64,000 nucleotides of DNA from Cellvibrionaceae bacterium. GTDB taxonomy: Bacteria; Pseudomonadota; Gammaproteobacteria; Pseudomonadales; Cellvibrionaceae. The first letter of the stretch is position 1. Each line of letters begins with the position of its first letter. Where the stretch lies: the NCBI GenBank assembly GCA_021151525.1, contig JAGKXD010000006.1, positions 22,004 to 86,003 on the forward strand, given 5' to 3'. Position numbers and translations under genes: made by a program. Below the pieces are notes generated by a model, which worked only from the letters and a program-made list of their open reading frames with translations, was not told the DNA's origin and made no database searches. This document shows, one piece after another, positions 9,152-16,240 of this stretch.

Positions 9152-9310
9152 GATTTTTAACCCCCTCCCAACCTCCCCCTTGAAAAGCGGGGAGGGGCTT
9201 TACTCCCTGTTTTATGAATATCGAATTTTCGTTTCAACGTAAAATTTATTCGAAGTAAAATTTAGCCCCCTCCTCTTTTCAAGGGGAGGACTGGGGTGGG
9301 GTTAAGATTT
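9152..9310. repeat. MITE-like inverted repeat between hisG and hisD
   Basis: Two arms of about 45 bases face each other about 60 bases apart. The left arm (around 9156-9200) reads TTTTTAACCCCCTCCCAACC and continues through TTGAAAAGCGGGGAGGGG. The right arm (around 9262-9310) is its imperfect reverse complement, ending GGGGTGGGGTTAAGATTTTT. Each arm also folds on itself through its CCCCT/AGGGG tracts. The outer end abuts the hisG stop codon. No ORF lies inside, so this looks like a non-coding mobile or palindromic element. Other copies elsewhere in the genome are expected but not seen in this window. Confidence 0.7.
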
Positions 9311-9943
9311 TTAACTCGCTACCGCTTTCGCAATATGATCAATAATCGCCTGTATTTGCACGTGCTTCATCTTCATCGACGCTTTGTTCACAATCAAACG
9401 CGAGCTGATATCCGCAATAAATTCACGCGGCTCTAAACCATTTGCACGCAAGGTATTACCCGTGTCAACAATATCCACAATCTCATCCGCCAAATTCATA
9501 ATCGGAGCTAATTCCATAGCGCCGTACAGCTTGATGATGTCAGTTTGCACACCTTTTGACGCGTAATATTGTTTGGCAACATTAACGTACTTGGTCGCTA
9601 CGCGAATACGGCCCGCAGGAGCAGTCTCACCTTTCACACCAGCGGTCATTAATTTGCAACGGGCGATATTTAAATCCAAAGGCTCGTACAAACCATCGGC
9701 GCCATTCTCCATAAGCGTATCTTTACCCGAAACACCCATATCAGCCGCGCCGAACTGTACATAAGTTGGAACATCCGCACCGCGCAACAGCAACAACCTT
9801 ACATTGGGCTGGGTAGTTTCAAACACCAGCTTGCGGCTTTTTTCCATGTCTTCGAGCGGCTCAATGCCAGCTGCCGCCAATAGCGGTAGCGTCTCTTCCA
9901 GAATGCGCCCTTTGGTGAGGGCGATGGTTAAGGTTTGAGTCAT
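9311..9943 (-). CDS. hisG: ATP phosphoribosyltransferase, short form (HisG-S)
   Basis: A 210-residue enzyme for the first step of histidine synthesis, joining ATP and PRPP. The PRPP-binding loop DIVDTGNTLRANGL is visible. The length shows the short form, which lacks the C-terminal ACT-like regulatory domain and needs the HisZ subunit for catalysis and feedback control; hisZ is not in this window, as in Pseudomonas. It lies 36 bases downstream of murA on the same strand. Confidence 0.96.
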   Translation of the reverse strand: MTQTLTIALTKGRILEETLPLLAAAGIEPLEDMEKSRKLVFETTQPNVRLLLLRGADVPTYVQFGAADMGVSGKDTLMENGADGLYEPLDLNIARCKLMTAGVKGETAPAGRIRVATKYVNVAKQYYASKGVQTDIIKLYGAMELAPIMNLADEIVDIVDTGNTLRANGLEPREFIADISSRLIVNKASMKMKHVQIQAIIDHIAKAVAS

Positions 9944-9979
9944 TTCTAACTAGCCTTTTATTAACTGCTTCATTTTCGA

Positions 9980-11245
9980 TTAATTGCTTTTTATACGGCA
10001 GACACTGGCGCCGATGCTTTGGAATTTTGCTTCAATCGCTTCATAGCCGCGGTCGATATGGTAGATGCGATCAATCAGGGTTTCACCATCTGCCACTAAA
10101 CCAGCAATCACCAAACTGGCGGATGCACGTAAATCCGACGCCATTACCGGAGCACCTTTCAAACGCTCAACGCCAGTCACAACCGCGGTGTTACCTTCTA
10201 GGGTGATGTGCGCGCCCATACGGTTCAATTCGTTTACTTGCACCAAACGGTTTTCAAAAATGGTTTCGGTGATGTGGCTTACGCCTTCGGCCACAGCGTT
10301 CATCGCCATAAACTGCGATTGCATATCCGTTGGGAAAGCTGGGTATGGAGCGGTCTTTAAGCTCACTGCTTTCGGGCGCTTGCCGTGCATATCCAACGCA
10401 ATCCAATCATCGCCATGAGTAATGTCTGCACCCGCTTCTTCTAGCTTAAAGAGCACAGCTTCAAGGATATCTGCTTTGGTTGCAGTTAATTTGATGCTGC
10501 CGCGTGTGCTTGCCGCAGCAACTAAGTAAGTACCCGTTTCGATACGGTCTGGCATAACGGTGTAAGTACAGCCGTGCAATGATTCAACGCCGTGAACAGT
10601 CAACGTTGAAGTGCCTATGCCGTCAATGTTTGCACCCATTTTTACGAGCATATTTGCCAAATCGACAATTTCCGGCTCACGCGCGGCGTTTTCTAGAATA
10701 GTTGTCCCTTCCGCCAAAACCGCAGCCATCAAGAGGTTTTCAGTACCACCAACGGTTACCGTATCCATTAGGAAGTGAGTGCCTTTCAAGCGGCCCTCAG
10801 ATGTTGCGCGAATGTAACCGCCATCAATTTCAATCTTTGCACCCATGGCTTCAAGGCCACGCAAATGAATGTCCACTGGGCGCGAACCAATCGCACAACC
10901 ACCGGGAAAAGACACATTTGCAACGCCGTAGCGCGCCAGCATAGGGCCTAACACCAGAATCGACGCGCGCATGGTTTTCACTAGGTCATAAGGTGCCGTA
11001 AATTCGGTGATGTTGTTAGAATCCAGCACAAAACCATGACCATTGGTGCCAGTAATTGCCACCCCCATTGAACTCAATAATTTGTTCATGGTGGTGATGT
11101 CGTTCAAATGCGGAACATTGAGCAAAGTGACTGGGCTATCCGCCAAGAGCACGGCGGCAAGGATTGGCAGTGCAGCGTTTTTAGAGCCAGAAATACAAAT
11201 TTCACCACTGAGCGGACCACCGCCCAGAATTTTAAACTTATCCAT
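9980..11245 (-). CDS. murA: UDP-N-acetylglucosamine 1-carboxyvinyltransferase
   Basis: A 421-residue MurA, normal length. It catalyses the first committed step of peptidoglycan synthesis, transferring enolpyruvate from PEP to UDP-GlcNAc. The N-terminal block SGSKNAALPILAAVLLA and the active-site loop FPGGCAIGSRPVD with Cys117 are present. This Cys is the residue alkylated by fosfomycin, so the protein has the fosfomycin-sensitive form. It sits between ibaG and hisG in the conserved Pseudomonas order. Confidence 0.98.
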   Translation of the reverse strand: MDKFKILGGGPLSGEICISGSKNAALPILAAVLLADSPVTLLNVPHLNDITTMNKLLSSMGVAITGTNGHGFVLDSNNITEFTAPYDLVKTMRASILVLGPMLARYGVANVSFPGGCAIGSRPVDIHLRGLEAMGAKIEIDGGYIRATSEGRLKGTHFLMDTVTVGGTENLLMAAVLAEGTTILENAAREPEIVDLANMLVKMGANIDGIGTSTLTVHGVESLHGCTYTVMPDRIETGTYLVAAASTRGSIKLTATKADILEAVLFKLEEAGADITHGDDWIALDMHGKRPKAVSLKTAPYPAFPTDMQSQFMAMNAVAEGVSHITETIFENRLVQVNELNRMGAHITLEGNTAVVTGVERLKGAPVMASDLRASASLVIAGLVADGETLIDRIYHIDRGYEAIEAKFQSIGASVCRIKSN

Positions 11246-11298
11246 TAGAAATCCAGATTGCGAAAGCGACCAATATTACAAAAGCGTTCAAGGGCAGA

Positions 11299-11541
11299 TT
11301 ATTGCTGTTGTTGCCATTGCTCAGGAGTAAAAGTTTTAACGAAATCGACCGCATGAATAGTGCCGTCTGCAAATTGCTGTGCGAGCGTACCAAGCACAAG
11401 CTGCTGCTTTTTCACTGGGGTTAAACCGGCAAACGCAGGGCTAACAACCACCAAATCAATGTGGCTGCCGTTTACGCCAACTTGAACCTGGCTATCGGGG
11501 ATTTGGCTTTCAATAAGCGCTTTGATTTGCTCAGCTTGCAT
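11299..11541 (-). CDS. ibaG: BolA-family protein IbaG
   Basis: An 80-residue BolA/IbaG-type protein. It shows the BolA fold pattern with the conserved stretch SPAFAGLTPVKKQQLV and the invariant HAVDFVKT near the end. IbaG proteins bind monothiol glutaredoxin with a [2Fe-2S] cluster and influence envelope and acid-stress physiology. It lies directly before murA, as in most gammaproteobacteria. The STAS gene mlaB that normally precedes ibaG is absent. Confidence 0.92.
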   Translation of the reverse strand: MQAEQIKALIESQIPDSQVQVGVNGSHIDLVVVSPAFAGLTPVKKQQLVLGTLAQQFADGTIHAVDFVKTFTPEQWQQQQ

Positions 11542-11665
11542 AGAAAAACTCTTAGGGAGTAACCCTTGATCAAAAAATAGAGAGGAAAACGAAGGCGGGA
11601 ATCTTACCCGAAAAAGCCTAATATCGCACCCAAAAGTGCACCAATAAGTGCAGATTCAGTCAATA

Positions 11666-11696
11666 AAAAACCCCAGCGGGTAAGGGCTGGGGTTTT
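11666..11696 (-). terminator. Terminator after mlaC
   Basis: Read on the minus strand, the stem CCCCAGCcC / GgGCTGGGG is followed by a T-run (an A-run on the plus strand at 11664-11670). It is placed 23 bases past the mlaC stop, so mlaC and ibaG probably have separate transcripts. Confidence 0.82.
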
Positions 11697-11718
11697 GGGA
11701 TTAACTGAGCAAGTGAAC

Positions 11719-12327
11719 TTAGTTAGCGTCTAACCAAGTCGCTATCACCTTATCAATATCCTTGTCGTTCTTAATCATGGCTTGATCAAACTGGCTGGTG
11801 AAAGAATCACCCAAGTTCACACCATTCAAGGTGACGTTGATCAATTTCCATTGACCTGCATCCAGCTTCAAGGTGTAGGAAAGCTTATGCGTGTTGCCTT
11901 TGTCGTTCACTTCCTGATCAACACTGACGCGACGCGCATCAGCAGCCAAGGTTACAGGAAGGGTTTTAATTTCGCTATCGGCGTAGTTCGCAATGCCCTT
12001 CGCATAGGTTTTGATCAGCCCGTTTTTAAATACCGTAATGAATTTTTCGGTTTGTTCTGGGGTTGCAGCTTTACCTGACTTGCGCATTACCGCTTTGGCG
12101 ATAAAGGGGAAATCGACCACCGCCTCCAATGTTTTTTGCACATCGGCATAGTAAGCGTCAGTTTTCTTTGTGGCAGCATTGTGCTTTTTCACAATAGCGA
12201 GCATGTCGGTAGTTGCTTGCTCAACAATGGCCTGAGGCCCATTATCAGCAGCAGAGGCTATTGGTGCACCAAGCAGCACGGCCAAGCTTAACACTACGCC
12301 AGTAAGATTTTGATACAGTGATTTCAT
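11719..12327 (-). CDS. mlaC: MlaC/Ttg2D periplasmic phospholipid-binding protein (orphan)
   Basis: A 202-residue protein with a signal peptide (cleavage near ASAADN) and the MlaC family pattern, including DFPFIAKAVMRK and the C-terminal NVTLNGVNLGDSFTSQFDQ. MlaC shuttles phospholipids between the outer-membrane MlaA complex and the inner-membrane MlaFEDB transporter. The start has AGGAAGG 7 bases upstream. It is normally inside mlaF-E-D-C-B, but here mlaC stands alone: upstream is a 287-base gap leading to divergent kdsD, and downstream a terminator and ibaG. The other mla genes must be elsewhere or lost. Confidence 0.9.
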   Translation of the reverse strand: MKSLYQNLTGVVLSLAVLLGAPIASAADNGPQAIVEQATTDMLAIVKKHNAATKKTDAYYADVQKTLEAVVDFPFIAKAVMRKSGKAATPEQTEKFITVFKNGLIKTYAKGIANYADSEIKTLPVTLAADARRVSVDQEVNDKGNTHKLSYTLKLDAGQWKLINVTLNGVNLGDSFTSQFDQAMIKNDKDIDKVIATWLDAN

Positions 12328-12614
12328 GTGTTTACCTTCCTAAATTAGAGATCCAAAGAATGCATTGAGACAATCAAACTCCCTTGGTGAAACCACCTAG
12401 AGCGCTTCTCCTTCTTGCGTGATGATGACGCACCACGCCCAATGCGTTGCGAGAACCTTATCGCGCTAAAACCACACTCGATAAGTAAATCAATATCCGC
12501 GAATTGCAAAATGGGGACGGAATCCCCAATATCAAGCGAGCAGTTTCTAATGTCGCTATAATGACCTGCTCACCTATTCGTCAAAAGTGTTAATAGTCAT
12601 CACGAGACCACCTT
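12328..12614. promoter_or_regulatory. Divergent intergenic region between mlaC and kdsD
   Basis: A gap of 287 bases between two divergent genes, so it should hold promoters for both. It contains no ORF related to mlaF, mlaE or mlaD, which occupy this place in Pseudomonas. A short GGGGACGGAATCCCC dyad lies near 12512-12526. No promoter could be assigned with confidence. Confidence 0.5.
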
Positions 12615-13586
12615 ATGCCACCATTCGATTTTATTGCCTCAGGACTTCGAACCGTTCGCATAGAATCTGATGCTGTAATTGCACTTAGCCAACGCCTCGA
12701 TCAGGAGTTCAATAAAGCTTGCGAGCTCATGCTGAATTGCTCTGGCAGAATTATCGTAACCGGTATGGGCAAATCCGGTCACATCGGCAAAAAAATTGCC
12801 GCCACTTTAGCCAGCACCGGCACACCAGCCTTCTTTGTTCACCCCGGCGAAGCCAGTCATGGCGACTTGGGGATGATCACCAAACAGGACATAGTGCTGG
12901 CAATTTCATACTCCGGTACCTCCAACGAAATTCTGACTCTCTTGCCGCTACTCAAGCGCTCGGGAATTAAAATCATCAGCATGACCAGCAACCCAGACTC
13001 CACCTTAGCGGAAGTAGCTGAAGCGCACCTGAACATCGCCGTAGAAACCGAAGCTTGCCCGTTGGACTTGGCACCCACCGCCAGCACCACAGCAACCTTG
13101 GTTATGGGCGATGCACTGGCCATAGCACTGCTGGAAGCGCGCGGTTTTACTGAAGAAGATTTTGCATTCTCTCACCCGGGTGGGGCACTAGGTCGTAAAT
13201 TATTGTTACGCGTCGTCGATATCATGCACACCGGCGATAGAATTCCGCGCGTGGCACCCACTACCAGCCTAAGCCAAGCATTGCTCACCATGAGCGAAAA
13301 AGGTTTCGGTATGACGACAGTGGTAGATGACAAAAATCAGCTTTTGGGGATTTTTACCGATGGCGACTTGCGCAGAACCGTCGATAAAGGTATTAGTCTC
13401 ACCGGTGTCGCCATTAGCGCGCTAATGAATCCCACCCCCAAAACCATTGGCATTAAAGCCCTGCCTGCTGAAGCCTTAAAAATGATGGAAGATTTAAAAA
13501 TCACCGCTTTAGTGGTACGCGATGAACAATCCCGCCCCGTTGGTGTCTTACACATGCACGACCTGCTGCGCGCAGGCGTTGTTTAA
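12615..13586 (+). CDS. kdsD: D-arabinose 5-phosphate isomerase
   Basis: A 323-residue protein with an N-terminal SIS sugar-isomerase domain (GMGKSGHIGKKIAATLASTG near residues 51-70, and SYSGTSNEI) and two C-terminal CBS domains (about 205-323). It turns ribulose 5-phosphate into arabinose 5-phosphate, the first step of Kdo synthesis for LPS. The length fits the family. It begins a tight plus-strand run, kdsD-kdsC-lptC-lptA-lptB, in which Kdo synthesis and LPS export are encoded together. Confidence 0.96.
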   Translation: MPPFDFIASGLRTVRIESDAVIALSQRLDQEFNKACELMLNCSGRIIVTGMGKSGHIGKKIAATLASTGTPAFFVHPGEASHGDLGMITKQDIVLAISYSGTSNEILTLLPLLKRSGIKIISMTSNPDSTLAEVAEAHLNIAVETEACPLDLAPTASTTATLVMGDALAIALLEARGFTEEDFAFSHPGGALGRKLLLRVVDIMHTGDRIPRVAPTTSLSQALLTMSEKGFGMTTVVDDKNQLLGIFTDGDLRRTVDKGISLTGVAISALMNPTPKTIGIKALPAEALKMMEDLKITALVVRDEQSRPVGVLHMHDLLRAGVV

Positions 13587-13603
13587 CCTAGAAGGATTAG
13601 CTT

Positions 13604-14164
13604 TTGAGTCATTCAAACTCACCCTCAAACCTATTAGCCGCACCTGAATTAGAGGCGCGCGCCCAAGGCATCAAATTACTCCTATTGGATGTGGATGGTG
13701 TACTAACCGATGGCCGACTTTATTTCAGCAATCAAGGTGACGAATTCAAAACCTTCAGCACGCTAGATGGCCACGGCATTAAAATGTTGCAAAAAAGTGG
13801 CGTTAAGGTTGGGATTATTACCGGTCGCACCAGCAACCTGGTTGCCAAGCGAGCTAGCGATTTGGGCATTAATATTTTGGTGCAAGGCCGCGAAGACAAA
13901 TGGGATGCACTGCAAGAAATTCTGACCGAACACCCACTATCACTGGAAGAAATTGCCTTTATGGGCGATGACTGGCCCGACCTCACGGTTATGTCACGCG
14001 TCGGCCTAGCCTTAACACCGGCCAATGGACACTTCAGCGTAGTCGAACGCTCACACTGGCAAAGCCAGGCACGCGGTGGCGAAGGTGCAGTACGCGAGGC
14101 CTGCGATATGTTGATGAAAGCACAACATACTTTCGATCAATTATTAGCCTCCTATTTGGCCTAA
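13604..14164 (+). CDS. kdsC: Kdo-8-phosphate phosphatase
   Basis: A 186-residue HAD phosphatase of the small KdsC type without a cap domain. The HAD motif LLLDVDGVLTDG carries the nucleophile Asp29 and the acid Asp31; GIITGR and MGDDWPDL supply the later motifs. It releases phosphate from Kdo 8-phosphate. Translation probably starts at TTG 13604, which has GAAGGA 7 bases upstream; no suitable ATG exists before the catalytic motif. It lies 17 bases after kdsD and 3 bases before lptC. Confidence 0.95.
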   Translation: MSHSNSPSNLLAAPELEARAQGIKLLLLDVDGVLTDGRLYFSNQGDEFKTFSTLDGHGIKMLQKSGVKVGIITGRTSNLVAKRASDLGINILVQGREDKWDALQEILTEHPLSLEEIAFMGDDWPDLTVMSRVGLALTPANGHFSVVERSHWQSQARGGEGAVREACDMLMKAQHTFDQLLASYLA

Positions 14165-14167
14165 CAC

Positions 14168-14800
14168 ATGTCCAAGCTACATTTACCCAGAATCAATAGT
14201 GAAAACTTAGAGCGAATCAACCCGCTGCTTTTGCCTATGCCGTGGCTGGTGGTAATCCTTTTGGTGATTCTTTTTGCCACGCTGAAATACTCCAGCAAAG
14301 AAGACTCTGTTGCACCACAGCAAGCGCCCATCAAAATTTTTCCGCATACCTACGTGGTTGATGTTGAGATGCATCAGTACGACAACGAAGGCAATCTTCA
14401 TTACCAAATGAACACCCCACTAATTCGCCGATTTGAAGTGAAAGACAGCCCAAGCGACAAAGACTATTCCTTGTTTACGACTCCCGTTTTTATGTTGGTC
14501 AATGATCCCAAAAAGCCTGGTTGGTTTGTCACCTCACAAGAAGGGCGGCTGGAGAATAACGATACTTGGTTTATTCTCACCCAAGAGGTCTTGGCGCGCC
14601 AAACGTCTGAAAAACAGGGTGAAATCACTATTAGCACTGGGGATTTACGTTTAAATCTCCAAGACCAATTCGCGGAAACTAGCAAAGCTGTTACTATGCG
14701 CGCCGCCAAAAGCCAGATTACAGCCACAGGCTTGCGCGCAGATATGAAGCGCGAACACATTGAATTACTCTCTAACGTCAAGGGAATCTATGAACCCTAG
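14168..14800 (+). CDS. lptC: LPS export system protein LptC
   Basis: A 210-residue bitopic protein with one membrane helix (PWLVVILLVILFATLKY, about residues 19-36) and a periplasmic beta-jellyroll domain. It forms the inner-membrane base of the LPS bridge with LptBFG and LptA. Sequence conservation in the family is low, so the call rests mainly on size, topology, a jellyroll-like pattern and its fixed place between kdsC and lptA. Its stop codon overlaps the lptA start region, which suggests translational coupling. Confidence 0.92.
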   Translation: MSKLHLPRINSENLERINPLLLPMPWLVVILLVILFATLKYSSKEDSVAPQQAPIKIFPHTYVVDVEMHQYDNEGNLHYQMNTPLIRRFEVKDSPSDKDYSLFTTPVFMLVNDPKKPGWFVTSQEGRLENNDTWFILTQEVLARQTSEKQGEITISTGDLRLNLQDQFAETSKAVTMRAAKSQITATGLRADMKREHIELLSNVKGIYEP

Positions 14801-15323
14801 TCTTGCGAACCTTAGTCTCAAGTCTTTACTCGTGCCTTCAGTACGTATTGCAGCCTGCTTGCTGGCGATGAGCTCTGCGTGGGTTCAAGCCTTGCCGGAT
14901 GATAAAAACCAATCGCTGCGCATTTCAGCGGAAAGGCAAGAAATCGACCTTAAACAAGGTATGGTGACCTACATTGGCGATGTAAAACTTGTTCAAGGTA
15001 CGCTGGAAATTACTGCCGACAAAATCCATGTACGCAAAGACAAAGATCAAGTCGAGGAATCTTTTACCGCTGAAGGCAACCCCGCGCACTACCAACAACA
15101 GCCGGAAGTTGGCAAACCCATTATCCACGCGGAAGCAGGCTCTATTTACTACAATGTCAAAACCGAGCAGCTCGTGCTGGACAAAAATGTTTCCATTGAA
15201 CAAAACGGCTCGGTAACCAAAGCCGGTCACGTTGACTACGACATTAAAAGCCAAACAGCGAAATTCTCCGGCACTGGCCGTGTAGAAACTGTGATTCCAG
15301 CAAAATCTGAGAAAAAAGAATAA
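14790..15323 (+). CDS. lptA: LPS transport periplasmic protein LptA
   Basis: A 177-residue periplasmic protein with a signal peptide (hydrophobic SVRIAACLLAMSSAWVQA, cleaved near residue 35) and an OstA-like domain: GMVTYIGDVKLVQGTLEITA. LptA monomers build the bridge that carries LPS to the outer membrane. ATG 14790 has AAGGGA just upstream and overlaps the last 11 bases of lptC; an earlier in-frame start at 14760 would lie deep inside lptC. lptB starts 3 bases after its stop. Confidence 0.94.
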   Translation: MNPSLANLSLKSLLVPSVRIAACLLAMSSAWVQALPDDKNQSLRISAERQEIDLKQGMVTYIGDVKLVQGTLEITADKIHVRKDKDQVEESFTAEGNPAHYQQQPEVGKPIIHAEAGSIYYNVKTEQLVLDKNVSIEQNGSVTKAGHVDYDIKSQTAKFSGTGRVETVIPAKSEKKE

Positions 15324-15326
15324 TCC

Positions 15327-16052
15327 ATGGCCAGCCTTTACGCGCAGCACCTCGCCAAGAGCTACAAAAAACGCAAAGTTGTTATCGATGTTTCTGTATC
15401 AGTTAGCAGCGGTCAAATTGTTGGCTTGCTAGGCCCCAATGGTGCCGGTAAAACCACGTGTTTTTATATGATTGCAGGCTTGGTTGACGCCGATAATGGC
15501 AAGGTATTAATCGATGATTTGGATATTACCGGCCTGCCAATTCACGGCCGTGCCCGCGCCGGTATTGGCTACCTACCGCAAGAGGCGTCGATTTTCCGTA
15601 AGCTCAGCGTCGCCGATAACATCATGGCAATCCTTGAAACGCGCAAAGATCTCAACCGCAAGCAGCGTCTGGCTAAAATGGAATCGCTGCTGCAGGAATT
15701 CCACATTACTCATATTCGCGATAGCTTGGGAATGTCGCTCTCTGGCGGTGAACGCCGTCGTGTAGAAATTGCTCGCGCACTTGCTACAGACCCCAAATTT
15801 ATTCTGCTCGATGAACCTTTTGCAGGTGTTGACCCTATTTCGGTTTCTGACATTAAGGACATTGTTCGCCACCTTAAAGACCGTGGTATTGGCGTACTGA
15901 TTACGGATCACAACGTGCGCGAAACCCTCGATATCTGTGAAACAGCCTATATCGTAAGCGAAGGTCACATCATCGCCAGCGGCGATTCTTCCGCCATTCT
16001 CGCCAATGACAAAGTGCGCCAAGTTTATCTTGGCGAAGACTTTAAACTTTAA
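15327..16052 (+). CDS. lptB: LPS export ABC transporter ATPase LptB
   Basis: A 241-residue ABC ATPase that powers LPS extraction by LptFG at the inner membrane. Walker A GPNGAGKTT (36-44), Q-loop Gln85, signature LSGGE (138-142), Walker B FILLDEP and the switch His in LITDHNVRE are all present. The length is typical. It closes the kdsD-lptB run. A probable terminator then separates it from rpoN. Confidence 0.97.
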   Translation: MASLYAQHLAKSYKKRKVVIDVSVSVSSGQIVGLLGPNGAGKTTCFYMIAGLVDADNGKVLIDDLDITGLPIHGRARAGIGYLPQEASIFRKLSVADNIMAILETRKDLNRKQRLAKMESLLQEFHITHIRDSLGMSLSGGERRRVEIARALATDPKFILLDEPFAGVDPISVSDIKDIVRHLKDRGIGVLITDHNVRETLDICETAYIVSEGHIIASGDSSAILANDKVRQVYLGEDFKL

Positions 16053-16079
16053 GCATTTACGCCAATCGCTTCCTTGACA

Positions 16080-16140
16080 AATGGGCAATCTTCATCCTTA
16101 GGCATAAAGATTGCTTTAAATATTTCCCTTTGTGCCCATT
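16080..16140. other. Nested inverted repeats downstream of lptB
   Basis: An outer pair AATGGGCA (16080-16087) / TGCCCATT (16133-16140) encloses an inner pair CAATCTT (16086-16092) / AAGATTG (16107-16113). The two stems share two bases, so only one can form completely at a time. It lies in the lptB-rpoN gap and could be an RNA structure in the lptB 3' end or a DNA site. Confidence 0.4.
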
Positions 16141-16167
16141 GAGTTATTGCCTAGTACGCAAACCCTG

Positions 16168-16200
16168 ACTAAACTCCACTTAATAGTGGTTAGTTTTTTT
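16168..16200 (+). terminator. Probable terminator between lptB and rpoN
   Basis: A short stem CCACT-TAAT-AGTGG is followed four bases later by a run of seven T. It is weak in GC but in the right place, 120 to 150 bases after lptB, and implies that rpoN has its own promoter. Confidence 0.5.
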
Positions 16201-16240
16201 GCTCGCCTAATTTGCCAGCTAAGGGTTTTTCGTTCGAATA

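Noticed and set aside
9000..9320. CRISPR-like repeat between hisG and hisD
   Set aside because: The repeats are two inverted arms, not several direct repeats with spacers.
14925..15350. 141-codon ORF antisense to lptA
   Set aside because: Shadow of lptA; Phe/Val/Asn-rich composition and no ribosome site.
15573..16088. 171-codon ORF antisense to lptB
   Set aside because: It lies almost fully opposite lptB, whose ABC motifs are complete; composition is Asn/Phe/Val rich as expected for the complement of a coding frame.
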